In this document: in pieces, positions 24,291-38,483 of the stretch
Layout of the letters: the number at the start of each line of letters is the position of its first letter
How positions within the stretch are numbered: position 1 is the stretch's first letter
Translations under genes and position numbers: made by a program
Notes under the pieces: model-generated
Database searches by the model: none
The model's input: the letters and a program-made list of their open reading frames with translations, nothing else
What the model was told of the DNA's origin: nothing
Assembly (NCBI GenBank): GCA_936440205.1
Contig: OW387147.1
Location: 26,685,629-26,749,628, forward strand
Source of the DNA: Lepidonotus clava
Taxonomy: Eukaryota > Annelida > Polychaeta > Phyllodocida > Polynoidae
Direction of reading: 5' to 3'
Length of the DNA: 64,000 nucleotides

Positions 24291-27200
24291 TGCACTGCCT
24301 AAGGTATATTTTGATTGAAAGGTTGTACTTTAACTCGAAACTGCAATATCGTTACTTTTCAAACAGTGGACTATCAAACCCCTTTGAACAATAGATCAAG
24401 AGGTTGTTTTATAATGAAATAGGAAAAAAGTTATATCTGAGTTAGCGTTTTATAACTTACAATCACCTTTTACCCTCATCATAGCTATGGGAGATTGGGT
24501 TTGCTTGCTTGAATTACGGGTGGATTTAAGATTGTTTTGGATGGAGGTTCAAGTTTTTTGGATGTATCTCGAAGTATCTGCATCGGTTAAGGGTGAATTT
24601 ACGGGAAATTTTGTTTTCTGGTTATGCAACAGCATTTCCAAACTCATGTAAAATTTTTATAAGCACAAATAAAACCTCCATGGTTACAGAGATTCTTATG
24701 TTCTTGGCTGCCGATTGTCGTACCTTCTGTTAAACGTCTCTTTACCCTAACATGTCCTTCTCGGGTTTGTCGTTGGGATCACCTGAAGCTACGCCCATCC
24801 CAAATAACTAATGGAGTTTCAAGTTGGCCGAACAGAGAGACTTAAGTTGAGTACAATAAGGTAAATAGCTTGTCGGTCAGCAATAAGAGCCATATTATTC
24901 TCGGGATCGTGACCCATGCCGCTAGGTATATAAAAACTGTTTGTATGACTACAATATACTTCTTACTAATCAGGCATATTATATGATACACGGATCAAAT
25001 CAGGCTTGAGAATAGTCGTTTGTTATAAACCAAGACTATGGGGTTTGTGTAGTGTTATGTAGCGATAATGTCAGTCTTGTGCTGAATACAGGTTAGATAA
25101 GTTAGCTTGAACTGGCTTATAAAATGCATTACATTGCAAATTCTCTAAAATCATAGTAACTCTGCATGAAAGTCCTATCTAAGGTAATGCACTGGTAGTA
25201 TATTACACGTCGTGCAATATGACAGTTAACTTACCTTAAAAGCTTCAGCTTGGCCTAGCACTGTCTGCCCAATAGATCCACAAAACTCATCCATAATAAC
25301 GGAGCTCAGGTTCGTGAACTTTTTGCAACAAACTTGGGCTGCGCTATGCCTCTTTTTTTAGCTACTTTTTCCCGACCCCATTTGTTGACAGTCGAACTCC
25401 ATCCATCTCATTTTGTGCAAAGAGTAGCATGCCCCAAGTGTGCTTAATACTCCAGATCTCCCACACAGGCTGGGAGTTAGCCCTCAATGTAAGAACAGGT
25501 ACTCACCACACAAGGGCCTACAGGACGGAGAACTTAGATCAGGAAGGATGGGAACTTGGGGTGTTAACATAATACTTTATTTGCACACCACCTGGATGTT
25601 ATTTACTGGTATGAACAAGTCCAATTTCACGTTCTCTTCGCTATCATACCTCTTAGAAAAATCAATTCGTAGAGGTTAATCTCGATCTGAGGGACATGCA
25701 ATCCTTCAATCAAGGACTACAATACCAATTATAAGTATCATTTTGAGACTGGAAAGCTAGTGTTGAATCTGTTGAAGGATTTCAAGGTATCCTACCTGAC
25801 CACTAGATGGGTGGGTTTTTCCAGATTCAAATTACAGACAATGGTCTGAGTAACGGCCAGTCTATAGAGAGTCATACCTGTCTCGGTTTGACATACTATG
25901 TTATCATTCACCCACATAGGAATTCAAGTGATCACCTACCCCCAAAGAAGGAGTGGACAGTCTATACAAATATAAAGTCTCTGATCCAGGTTTGGCGTGA
26001 AAGGTCATTCCACATCCAGGCCCACATGCTACAATTTCCCTCTGTATCTGGAGGAAACCTAATCCTTTCCGCTTAACAGTAACTCAACTATTTTCCTTTG
26101 AGAAAAAACAGTCCGTTTGTTAAACGAGTTCATTTTTCCCTCCTTACATTTGTTCGCTTTGTGTGTTTTTTCCCTACTATAACCTTGTGGATGGAAAGTC
26201 CACGTAGCTCAACTTTTACTGTGGGTCAGGCGTGCTCGGAGACCGTGACGGGTCAGTGATGTGCATCCATGTGTGTGAAACCCCACAGGGAGGAGGGACA
26301 ATACTCTGACGGACACCACATCCATACATTGCTAATCGAGTTTTACTACACATAATAATCCCTCACAAAAACCATGCTTAACAGGCCTATCCTTAAAAGG
26401 CAGTAATTCATGTGGACTAGACGGTCTGCTGACAACCAAATAACTTGTGTTTGTTCATAAGAGAGGTATAATGTAGTGGAGAATAACATCCTCTATCATT
26501 TGAAAGAGGACCGTATGCTGTTTGATTTTATATAATTCGTTTTTCATTAAACTTTTCATTTTAAACCATAATTTCTCCTGGCGATTTCCAAATAAAATCC
26601 AGTGGAACATAGACCATACAATAGTGTTCTCCAGCATAATCCCATCTATCAACAAGGTCAATGTACTATAGCTTTGATTACGTTTTGATGTGATAAAGAG
26701 AACTCAATTGACTATTTATTTGCACCATACGTCATGAGTTATTAACCTTTAACTATATACCATTTATTGCCTCGACATCTATCAACCACTGTACCACAGA
26801 GAGGTAGTATAATTTAACCTGCCTTTACCATTCGGGGATAGACTCTGTGTATCATGTGTTTTATATCTCGGCGCCTGCTTCATGGTCCATTTAATTTTAT
26901 CTGGCTATTTCGTGACCATAATTGTACTGTGATAGTTTTATGATGCACACTGTGAGAAAATTACCCTTAAAGACATTTGATATATTTTACAAAAATAATA
27001 TGTCCTTTACTATCGTATTGCCAGTTATTCACTGATCGGTACTACAAGTGGCATACATTTGTGTGTGTTATATGTCCCCAATCAAGTAGGGTGCCAATTT
27101 ATTAGAAACTATTGTCAATTCATTAAGACACAACGTAAATTAATCAAATTCATTAAGCCACAAAGACATAACCTCTAACTTATCTCTTAATCTAATATGT

Positions 27201-30200
27201 CATATTGATCATGGCGATAATGCAAGGAAGTGCGTGGAGGGGTCTCTACTGAAATCTGGGATTGATGGGTGCTTGGAAGTTCTTTATTTGTATACACCTG
27301 CGTTGCACGGTATAATGAATCACTAAAATAAAGGTGTAGTGACGTATACTTTGTCCAATTCAAATCTGTGTTAACTAATGGTGAAAAAGATAAGTTGTTG
27401 GCTTGTTGGCTTTCTCTACTATCAAATGAAGATCAGTTATTTATCTGTATGTTACTATACATGACTTTCACAGCTATACACAATAAAATCTTTATATAAA
27501 TAGGCTGACCAGCCTATCAGTATATCACATACTAGGATTCAATGAAAAATGATCATTGGCTAATCTAGTAATCCCAGGATAATAAACTCTCTATAAAAAA
27601 ATCTAATTGAATTAACCACATAGCAAGACAGACAGACAAAGACACAGAGACAGACATACATGCATTATTGTATATTGATAAAGATTGACCATAATCTGAC
27701 TCACTTAATTCAAGACTTTCCATTGACCTTTTATTTTATATAATAACTATGTACCACTTAATAATTGCTTTTCTGTGATACTGATACTGTAATCTCTACT
27801 ACAATCTGGTAGTTATTTGTTGATGCTTATCCAATACTAGACATGTGGTTGCCCATGCTTGTTAGCTTTATATGTCTCTCAATCAAATAGTGACAAATCA
27901 TGATAACCAAGACTGTATTCCATATAATGTAAATACAATTTGTATTGTAAATAGTATTGTAAACACACTGAGAGTAATATTTTATTCCATGTACTTCGTC
28001 GATTGAAATTAAATGATGATTTTGATGTAACTGGAAAGCATTGAAAATCGGCTATTTGCCGAATGTAATTTGTCCAGATAAAGGAATAAAAAAAAGGAAA
28101 AACTTTCTTATGTACACAGAAAGACAAAATGAGTAGGAGTAACGCCATGATATATTTAAACAAAATGATCTAATGATCAAATGGTGACCTTTTTGCGTCG
28201 TATTGGTTTTAATTATGTTGTTGCACACGGCAGCTTCACTGACACGAATCCACCATCTAACTGGCAAGATGTTATTAGAATAATCATTCTTATAAACAAC
28301 CACATAGTAATTACATTTAATGGCAAGACTTGCAGTCTGCACCGTTAAACTTATGGCCGAAACGAAAAAACAATATTTCCAAGATAATCCCGATAACCAA
28401 CATCGCATATTATATATATTGTACAGAACAGTGAACTAGATAGTTGATCTCATTTCTCAAGCATGTGTTTTTCTCAATAATAATGGTTCTGGTACATTTA
28501 AAGGAATGATAACTACAATGTATCATTATTCTGTCAACCATAAGGTAGAATTTGTACAGTAAACCATTATGAACTGAGGTATAGACATGCAAGAAAGTGC
28601 ACGCTGCTTACACTTGCTACTTCTAAAAAATTAAACCTGTTTGAGATACTTCACAGAGATATCCTATTGCAGTATACGTAATAATATCAGAACAAGGAAT
28701 AAATATTTAATCATTCATTACTAGAGTGATCTTCCAACTTTGCATTGGTTTTCTATATGAAAACGGGGCACGATTCTAAGGGGGCATTTCTTGATCTTGA
28801 ATGAAATAATCAAATCGGAGGATGAAGGGCAGGGTACAGTTTTACGTCCAGCTCGTATCCTGCATTATGCCACATCCTCATCGAGTTTTCTACGAAATCT
28901 ATGTACCGATAATAGAGGGACGGTACATCTTGTACGATTAATTAGCAGACATCCGTGAGCATAATTACTATCTAGAGTGTTTACGTTCCTCCCAGTGTCC
29001 TTGTATTCGTGACAATACTTAGGAGTAAACCAACGTAAAATAAACTAATTAGTATGTACATTACCACTTAAATGATCCAGTTACACGTACAGAAAATGGA
29101 CACTAATTATCATTACATCATTTTGTTGTATAGCAGGAGGTGACTCAATTGAAGCAATTATTCATGGTCATATTTCTCCTGAAATGAGGCACATGTACAG
29201 GATCAAACGATGACAAAATAATAATGGCAGTTAGAGTGGACAGAAGAAACTTCTCTAAGTTGAATGGTTTAGGTGCAGGTTAATTAGTCCCTCTCCCTCT
29301 CCCTATGCTCCTGCTCTTTTCACCCGATCCCTTCGAGATAAGTACACTCAACTTTCAGCAGTCAAAACTAGCAATGCTAAGGTTATCTTTGTGATGGCTC
29401 AAAACTATCTATCACGTAGATATATAGGCTACAATTTTATGTAAGCCACATAATATGAATACGAATACCCTACCACAGCGACACTAGAATTGTAAAACCT
29501 ACCCCTCTCGTTTTGCATGGTAATTGAATCTTCTTCAGCCTGTGTAAATCCATTCCTCAACTTGTTAGGCAGAAGGCACCTTGTGCAATTACGCAGCTAT
29601 ATGTTTATATTTTCAAGTCTCCAGGAATAAGTATGCCATAATGTACACAACTCATGACACCACAAAATAGGTCATTTTCACGGTTCGTGTTAGAGATCCA
29701 TAGAAAGAAAAAGAAATGTTCTTCACGATTACCTTTTTCATTCTATTAAACTGGCCAATGATAGAAGAGACAAGGTAAATTACGCAATAAAAAGGGATCT
29801 ATTTATCAGAGTGTATGGGTGGAAATAGTATCCTTTCAAAAACCAGGCCACTTTGACAAAAGGACACCATTTATCTGCTACGAAGCTCTAAGAGCGACTT
29901 TGGATGGAAAATGAATGTTTGACATTATCTTGGCAATGTCCTAGCGAGACGGAGATGTTTACGAAATACTGTATTTTGTAGCATGAGATACGGCCATACC
30001 TAACTGCACTTAACTTAATTCGCCAACTAACCAATAACAGTCAAATCGATTTAAATACTGATAAAAATATTGGGAGTGTACTTTATTATGGTTAATCTGC
30101 TTTTATCTGTCTCTTGCTATTCGGTTTCCCCCCAATACTACTCATGGCTGAAGATCAAGATGCTCTGGTGGCTAAAAATGAGCAACTTGGGTTACATACA

Positions 30201-31129
30201 TCACCTCTTTCTTACGTTCCCCTTTTAGCTGATGAATGATTTATCTATACTTCGACAAAACAGAGATACCCGTCTATTCACCCTGTCACAAAGGCAACAT
30301 TCAAGTCTAGTTCCTGCAACTTATTTCAGTTTTTAAACGTTTTACTTTGCAATGTGGGCTTCTGAAAAAAGTAAACGCCTGTTCGTGATTTAGATGAGAA
30401 GATTATACTTTTTAGCCTCTTTTTCATCCAGCTACCTTCACTGCCCTTTAATCCCATTTCTTTTCAAAGCTGTGTTTGTGGGTAAACTTCCAGTCGTTTT
30501 CTTTTATCACAGTTTTATTCAAAGCTGTCTTCGTACCCAGGATATGGTTGACAGATCTCTAGTATTAAATCGCAGGATGATCGCATGAGTATTGGGACAA
30601 AAAGACGGATGGTGGTAGGTGGATGTAACTGGTCGTTAAGCCTCTGGTCGAGCCTGTGCTCTTTTCCCCTCTTTGGTAAAGTACAATTCCATCACTTTCT
30701 CCTTACTTTATTTCCACTGGCAAAAATGTATTACCTCAATATTGTTCTAGCTTTCTATCTCAAACGTGATGTAACTTAGAGAGATCCTGTTTCAATTCTT
30801 GTGTAATCTTTACAAAGAGGAGAATCTATAAGAGCCAATTACAGGAGGCTATTTAAATTTTCAAGATCTTTTCATCAATCAGGAGACTTTTCCGCATCAG
30901 TAATTACTTATCATGCAACAAAAATAAATTCTTCGATGTTCATCTTAACAAGAAGTCTCTGATTGTCCATACCCTGTCACTAAGTCTTGTTCCAGTGGTG
31001 GTTGAAATTGACCACTGTAACAACTACCTGTAGAGGTAGATAGTGACAAGTTAATCTGAGTGCATGGCCTCTCCTTATTGCCATATGCTGCTACGGCAAT
31101 GGACCATAGATACTGGTAATCAAACCAAC

Positions 31130-31340
31130 CAACATAGCCTGGTCGTCACTGTACTGCTACAACTAAAACAGACCCCAGGTGAACAGGTAAGAATAGGTGA
31201 GTACATTGGTTAATCAGAGTTTATGGACCAGTCCAAAGGTGTGCTGACACTGACCCCCACTAGTAGACAACCAATGAGAAGGCAGGTAACCAATAGTCTG
31301 GTAGTTGCCGAGATTGAAAGCTTTCTATGCCCTGGGCCCA
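31130..31340. repeat. Possible dispersed repeat, copy B
   Basis: This is the counterpart of the 24110-24290 piece, sharing ACTAGTAGA, CCAAT-AGAAGGCA and TACTGCT words in the same order. No coding capacity is evident. Confidence 0.3.
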
Positions 31341-33105
31341 CCAAGGGATATATAGTTGTTACAATTGGATCTAGATGGGGAAGAAAGCAATGCACAGAAG
31401 AATTAACCTTACAAATGTTATGTTGGTGTACTATTAACATCTCACGGTAAACTTTGGTATACCCGTGATACTATCTGAAGAGCTTGTTTGTAAAAGAGAT
31501 AGTTGAGGGAAAAAAGAATTCTTTCCATCTCCTTACAAAATAATATAACTGAATCCTCGCCTTTCAGCCATAGAGATACGTTATGTATATCTATGTTTCA
31601 GCATACTTAATTTCATGCTTTTACGGCGGAAACGACGGGACCCCTTCCCCAAACAACCAATGAAACCTGCCGAAAAACATAAAACCCAAACCGCCTCCCC
31701 CTCGACCCGTTTCAGTCTCAAATATTTACAAACCAGTCAAGTCTGTCGTTAAGAACCCAGAGATCTAGGGCGCCGATCAGTTTGTAGAGGTGTGAATAAG
31801 TGCTCATCTCACACCACAGCTTGACACGGCTACACGGGTGGGGAAGAGGCTATAGATATGTGTGTGAATTGGGTGAATGGGAGAGGGAGCGAGAAGCATG
31901 GCATGAAGTGTACAAATAAGTAACCCAACTTTAGTGATTTTTTTTAATTACATGTGATTAATAAGCAATAAACAGTAGTCTGCCAAAGGAGGCGTCAGTG
32001 ATACCTCAGTGTATTGACCTATAGATTGTTAATTCAATCACAGGCAAAATTAGCTTGACTCTCATGACCCTGGGCCTCAGATATTTTCGTCTCTATTTGA
32101 TTTTAGACTAGTCAACTGACTCGATTTTATGAAGCCACTTAAAACTGTCCTGCTATTTTAGTAAGTATGAAGTAAAGAACTCGTCATTATTCAGAAACAG
32201 TGGGTACTATTTCCACAAACAGCTCATACCATAGTTCACCCAGTGTTCGAGTATAAAGGTAATGCCTGTTGGACCCCCATGTCATTTTACTTCTAATTGC
32301 TTCACCAAAGATTTAAACTGTTTTGCTATAAGTATTCTTCCCCTATCACTAAAAAGTTCTAAACTAGACACGGAAATGACTGTTTGCACGACGTTTGCCA
32401 CAGAAAAATACTTTCAATGCACAGGAATTAGGACCCACAAGATCCACAGAATTCGCTTATACAGGACTCTATTACCCTGTACAGACTAGGCTCAGAATGC
32501 ACATTCTGCCTGTATTGAACTGCCATTATGAGCGCATTTTGAGGCCAGTCTGTAAAGGATATAAGATTCTGTTTTATTTTGCGCAGAAAGAGGCTGTCAA
32601 AGATTGAATTGAAATAAAGCTCCCAAAATTACAACAATTTGGATAGGATGATTGGTTTTGAAGTTGTCGAATTCATCATATTCACGTATGTATCTAGTTT
32701 AGACAGTTTATTTCTAAAGTTATTTATCCAGTATCTTCACTTACATTTTCCAGGCCTTTTGATATAACAATTATAGCGATGATTTAAAGAGATTGGTAAT
32801 GATTGACAGTAATCAAAATAATAGAAGTAATGGCGATGGTTATTACATTAGCCATGGTTGGTAATTTCATATCCATAAATCATAAATATTGGGTAGTATA
32901 TGTGCAGTCTTACACATTCTCTTTTCCAGTCTCCTAAATTTCGCCTTAGTGGTTGCTTATACAAAATTTCTGATGTTTTATTGATTTATGCTGATGGCCT
33001 AAGACGGTCGATAATTGTTTTAAACATGAAATCCATGTATATTGTTCTGAAAGTGTAACCAGAGAAGTACCTCCCTGTCTCACTGTCCTTCAGCAATGAG
33101 CCCTA

Positions 33106-33323
33106 AAGCCCCATACCCACTGTTGCGATTTTATCAGCAATGGTGACAGGCAACTGGGAGAATCGGCCGAATCTTATGATCGCCTGTGAGTATGGTAAAT
33201 TAAAATGTGCATGTTTGATCTGAATCGGTGCTAAAATCGGCCAACTCTATGAGAATAACCAGCCAATTTTAGTGCCGATTAGTTGGCTGATTCAGTGAAA
33301 TTTGCCTAGTGGGTATGGGGCTT
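33106..33323. mobile_element. MITE, AAGCCCCATACCCAC family, copy 1
   Basis: The 218-bp element is flanked by TA duplications at 33104-33105 and 33324-33325. Its ends are inverted: AAGCCCCATACCCACT on the left and its complement on the right. Inside, a GGCAACTGGGAGAATCG block is shared with the copies at 46461 and 59775. TA target sites are typical of Tc1/mariner-like elements. It sits inside the first part of the 50-bp minisatellite: TTCAGCAATGAGCCC on its left is a minisatellite unit end. Confidence 0.85.
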
Positions 33324-33325
33324 TA

Positions 33326-34408
33326 CTCTCCTGTCAAACCCAGAGGTCTGCCTAACCTTCAGCATTCAGCCCTTGCTCTCCTGCCAACCCCAGAGGTCTG
33401 CCTGACCCTCAGCTGCAATCAGCCCTTAGTCTCCTGTCAAACCCAGAGGTCTGCCTGACACTCAGCAATCAGCCCTTACTCTCCTGTCAAACCCAGAGGT
33501 CTGCCTGGCCCTCAGCACTCAGCCCTTACTCTCCTGTCAAACCAAGAGGTCTGCCTGACACTCAGCAACCAGCCCTTACTCTCCTGTCAAACCCAGAGGT
33601 CTGCCTGGCCCTCAGCACTCAGCCCTTACTCTCCTGTCAAACCAAGAGGTCTGCCTGACACTCAGCAATCAGCCCTTAGTCTCCTGTCAAACCCAGAGGT
33701 CTGCCTAACCTTCAGCATTCAGCCCTTACTCTCCTGCCAACCCCAGAGGTCTGCCTGACCCTCAGCTGCAATCAGCCCTTAGTCTCCTGTCAAACCCAGA
33801 GGTCTGCCTGACACTCAGCAATAAGCCCTTACTCTCCTGTCAAAACCAGAGGTCTGCCTGGCCTTCAGCACTCAGCCCTTACTCTCCTGTCAAACCAAGA
33901 GGTCTGCCTGACACTCAGCAATCAGCCCTTACTCTCCTGTCAAACCAAGAGGTCTGCCTGGCCCTCAGCAATCAGCCCTTACTCTCCTGTCAAACCCAGA
34001 GGTCTGCCTGGCCCTCAGCACTCAGCCCTTACTCTCCTGTCAAACCAAGAGGTCTGCCTGACACTCAGCAATCAGCCCTTACTCTCCTGCCAAACCAAGA
34101 GGTCTGCCTGACCCTTAGTAATCAGCCCTCAGTCTCCTGTCAAACCCAGAGGTCTGCCTGACACTTAGCAATCAGCCCTCAGTCTCCTGTCAAAACCAGA
34201 GGTCTGCCTGACACTCAGCAATCAGCCCTTACTCTCCTGCCAAACCAAGAGGTCTGCCTGGCTCTAATCAATCAGCCCTTACTCTCCTGTCAAACCCATG
34301 GAGGTTTGCCTAACCCTCGGCAGCCAGCCCTTCCTCTCCTGTCAAAGCCAGAGGTCTGCCTGGCTCTTACCAATCAGCCTCTACTCTTCTGTCTAACTCT
34401 ATGGAGGA
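33326..34408. repeat. 50-bp minisatellite, 22 units, with higher-order repeat
   Basis: There are about 22 tandem copies of a 50-bp unit built on CTCCTGTCAAACCCAGAGG then TCTGCCTG and CAGCAATCAGCCCTTA. The second unit (near 33377) and ninth unit (near 33731) carry an inserted TGC-type variant. The three-unit pattern starting at 33327 recurs at 33681, giving a seven-unit, 354-bp higher-order period. The last units diverge, as is usual at array edges. A 50-bp period is not a multiple of three and no frame runs through it, so it is non-coding. Confidence 0.95.
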
Positions 34409-35929
34409 TCCCGTATAAATGAGACAACCGAAATATTAGGGTTGAAATTAAGTGGTTCAGTTGAAGCAGATTCTAGGCATTTCAAAAAAATGTTGCAAGA
34501 CTGTAGTGTTGTGTTTTGGTTTAACATCATAGAAATGTCCTTGGAATCATGTCACAATAGTGATTTTTGATTGGTGCACAATATTGTATACTGCATTTGT
34601 TGCAAGTTATTACATAAATGTTTTTATCACTTTGCTAATGTATATTGATTTTAGGTGAATGTATCTTGCCCGTCAAATTCATGTTTTGGCAGTATCTACG
34701 GTTTTTAGGTCTCTTGTATGGAGTGATATCAATAATTCAATTTGTTTTCCATGTGTTGATTCAGTACCAGTTGATACATGGATGCATGGGATCTGCCCCA
34801 CTTAAATATATCACAGATATTAAAGTCGCGATTCAGAGGAAAAGAGATGGATGCATGGTCTGGGCACCATCTTACCTCAAGGTTTAAATCTACTAGATTA
34901 AACTAGGGATCTCTCATGCTCCTACTAACATCGTTTACAGTTCTTTTGCTAAAAAGATATGGTCCCGTCTAATATGTGTGGTTCTCTATCTTGCAATAAC
35001 CTTATATATATGGGCATTCCCATTATTATAATTATTATTATATAATATTGGTGTGCCCATAATTATTACCTGTTACACCCATATTACCTGGCCTTGCCCT
35101 AAATTAAAAAAACTGAAGACTTTTAAAAGACCTCATATGACATGCATGGGCACCCGTGGGATTTCAAGATATATATAATTATTTTCTAACTAGTTCTCCC
35201 ACTCTTACCGGAGTTCTCGTTAATATCTAGTTCAGTGTATTGTAAATGATATGCCCTTGCCGGGTAATCTGATTTATTTTTTAATTGTGTTTTGAAGTTA
35301 CATAAATGAAATTATCAAATATGTATATTCTATGAGCAATTGGAAACTTGAAATATGACTCCAGAAAATCTTTATAATACCTTTCTGATACCAAAATATT
35401 CCATTTTCCAAGACATTTTGAAGGTGTTTTTGACTTGCGTAAACTGGTAAATACTTAGACATTCTACCAAAAAGAGAAAAAGATAGAAATGACAGAAAAA
35501 GAAGGTTACACCTTATTAATAATGAAATTTAGATTGACCTAAAATTAGAGTTTTTTAAAGACGTCGGGCCTGATACAGTATAAGTGGCAAACCCAAAATA
35601 AGACCTTTAAATACCTGCCAGAGCAGCCTGTATACAATGGAACCCGTCTAGTCATGTGCATTACAGCCTACAGAAAGTTATTCAAAACTGCATGGGCGAA
35701 AATAGGAACATTCATGACCATATATAGCCTAGAATTCTAGAAAGAAGACAAGCGACATGTCGACGGGATATTATACAGTATGACGCCGGTTGGCACGATT
35801 CGCTGGCCAAAGCTTATCCATGAACCAGACCTATTTTGGGTAGCACAGGTGTGAGACTTTAGTGGGGGAGGGGTTGGAGAGAATAGTGAGGGGTTCTAAA
35901 TATACAGTGACTGAACCTGTACCTGCAGG
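34409..35929. other. Gene-free AT-rich DNA
   Basis: No gene is supported. An imperfect AT-rich inverted repeat at about 35006-35056 pairs GGGCATTCCCATTATTATAA with a right-hand TGCCCATAATTATT segment. Confidence 0.5.
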
Positions 35930-36540
35930 TACAAATCGGGCACACAGGCCCTCTCTGTCGGCCACCAGACTTACCTGAGACTCGGCCTAAGGCGGGGGGT
36001 CAGGTGAGGGGGGCCAAACACACCTCCAGCAGGTCCGGTTTTAGATTGTCTCCGGGCGGGTCGGGGCTTACTCCAGTACCTCCGGGCCGCCGTCAAGCAG
36101 CCAGGTGACCGTCGGTGTAGCGGCTCGCCCCCTCCTCCTCCACGGCAGCAGGACAACAGATCCAACGCGTCGGGCTAAGCATAGTCCACTGAGTGTGTGT
36201 ATGATTAATAAACGTGGAGGTAAACTATCGAATCAGGGGTACCTGAAGAGAACTCACCCCTCTACCAAACTGCCCTACGGATCTCCGGGAGGGACTACAA
36301 GGCGTGGGAGGGCTGGTTTTTGTCACGGCTTGTCGTGGTCGGTCCTTCCAGCACCTCGACCCACTAGGCGGATGTCACCCCGTTCCTGCCTGGCCGTGAC
36401 CGACCGACCCACCTTTTGCCGAGACGCACTGCGCCGACGCCAGTAGGGAATGAGTCACGCCTCGGTGCACACCATGCAGGCGGGGCTCCCCACGGTGAAG
36501 CGCGCCTGGGTGACACGCGTCTTGTTGGATTTTCAATTTT
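35930..36540 (-). promoter_or_regulatory. GC/CpG-rich island with a minus-strand splice donor, candidate leader exon
   Basis: This is a sharp rise in GC and CpG compared with both flanks. On the minus strand a consensus donor, CTCAG/GTAAGT, falls at 35975/35974. The upstream frame at 36165-35971 would meet a stop soon if spliced to the glycosyltransferase acceptor at 23817, so any such exon would be untranslated. A promoter plus leader exon for that gene, about 12 kb upstream, fits the facts. An unrelated or unseen gene is equally possible. Confidence 0.4.
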
Positions 36541-38483
36541 GATGAAAAACAAAATACACTAAAAGTAACCAAACTAGTGGTTTTTATTCGTGCATTGAAC
36601 AGTTCACCCATCTCTAGGATAAAAGAAAACAGAATGAAGTTAATAAAATAAAACGGGTTCGAGACACGACTGATTTTTAGCAAGGGTGGGTTATCTTGTA
36701 TCATTGCTAATCTTGCATCACATGCGACTGACTATCGTGCATCGTTGCTAATTCAAACATTATAAATTATAAAATTAATTAAATAAAAGGCAAAATGTTT
36801 TTTTTTGCCGAACTTTAAGAACTATATGCTGGTAAAGACTGGTTTTATCTTAATGTTAAATAAATATTTCAAAGTTGGAACAATGTTTGCTGTATGGTTA
36901 CTTTGTAATCAATGTGTGTTTACAATGATTATGTTTTGACCATTAAAGGGAGCCAAAACCAATATTGGGTCAAAATTTGGTAAAATGTATTAACTATTGA
37001 AATACATTCTATGACCATAACTGAGGCCCAAAATAAAATATAGACTTTGAAAACAGGCTTTATAACTTCCTCAAAATACATTAAAACATGTCCGTGGCCA
37101 ATTTTGGCATTGGGCCTAATTAGTGTGTACCAGTGAGCCAAGTTTAAAAAATCATAACCCTGAAACCACACCTTTCAAAATTAAGTAAAAATTTACAGCG
37201 ATTATTCAATTAACTAACTGATGACTCTGATAGTTACATGTTTCCCTTAGTTTTAGTTTTTAAATGGCAGTGACTTTTATTAGGTCCCTTAGCCATAGTG
37301 CTATACCCATGCCTCCCGTGACGTCACAAGCTTTGAATGCATGTGTTACAAGGAGGTATTCCTGTTCTACATGTCAGTGGGACTATTGCATTTAGATTTA
37401 GTTTATCAAAATAACTGAATTAAAACACTAACAAACAGATGAAGGATGAACGTATTTAGAGTCAAAATATGGCTGTTCGTGTGAACTTTAAGTTTTGCAC
37501 AATTTTGTCACATTTTAGCACACCCACGTGGTGAAAAGGAAAAAAAGGACATTCTTCTTTGCCTATTCAGCACTCATTTCTACGCATTTTAGAACAATTA
37601 CTAACATTTTATTGTGTGCAACTAAGTGTCTAAGGTAGATATGGCGTGTATCTAACTTTTACACAAACTTGGATGGCATCATATATTTACAAAGGCATAA
37701 ATAATGGATATTAGACATGTATTTTGAAGAATAAGGGGCGTTGTCATTTCTTGCTTCGATGCACAACGATGCATTGTTGCCAGAACAACGTCTCGTCCCA
37801 ACCTTTAAACAAAATGAGTAAATACTATTCTTAATGAATGGATGGAAACATAATTGGATTATATATACGTGGAATCATAGATAGATTAGGGACTTTGTTC
37901 TGTTTCGCTATAAACAAATAACGTTTTGAGCATTAGGCTTATACAGACTAAGAAAAAAAGCATGTCCATTTATGTGCGCTCTTGCAGATAGATTGGATTG
38001 TTGGTAACTAGGCCTATATCGGGAACTCTGCGCATGACCTTTACAGGTGAAGTTATTACCCGAGCGCTGTTAGACTCTTAGCAGTCATGACCTTTAATTA
38101 TCAATAGTATTTCCTTTCCATTGTAGAATACAGGCTTTAGTCGATGACATAGCTCGTTCAAAAATATTGTACGTAATATTTTACAGGCATTTAGATAGCA
38201 TTCAAACCAGGGAAACACCCTATTATCCAGTGTAAAAGAATAATAACATTCTTTTTTTTTATCAACGCAAAATAAAAGCACACAAAAAAATAATAAAACA
38301 AAACAAAGCGCACAAACAGAAACAAACAAACAAACAAAAAACGAAAAGGGGTTTAAAAAGACACATGCAATAAATTGGTACCTATCAGTCGTTCACCAAA
38401 AATGAATACTGTCATGCTATGATATTATCTTTTTTTAACATGTTATTAATCAGAAAAATCTCTTCCCTGTGCTACTTCAGCCA
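36541..38483. other. Intergenic DNA, no gene seen
   Basis: AT-rich. The run of A-rich simple sequence at about 38270-38345 (AAACAAAC words) is low complexity. No coding region is supported. Confidence 0.5.

Larger units (their letters stand above)
23818..33103. other. Long gene-free stretch, possibly the 5' intron of the glycosyltransferase gene
   Basis: Over 9 kb without a supported coding exon. If the leader exon near 36 kb belongs to the glycosyltransferase gene, all of this is intron. Scattered GC-richer pieces at about 24110-24290 and 31130-31340 look like a dispersed repeat. The GC-richer piece at 31620-31850 has no open frame of note. Confidence 0.45.

Noticed and set aside
28052-28408. 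118-codon minus-strand frame
   Set aside because: AT-rich, hydrophobic by composition, with no recognisable domain.
33326-34408. CRISPR-like appearance of the 50-bp array
   Set aside because: The whole unit repeats with no unique spacers, and the window is clearly an animal genome. It is a minisatellite.
34645-34887. 80-codon frame with two hydrophobic stretches
   Set aside because: No family resemblance, and neighbouring sequence shows no gene context.
36105-36446. 113-codon plus-strand frame in the CpG island
   Set aside because: Stop codons are scarce in GC-rich DNA. The product has no domain, and the convincing splice signal is on the other strand.
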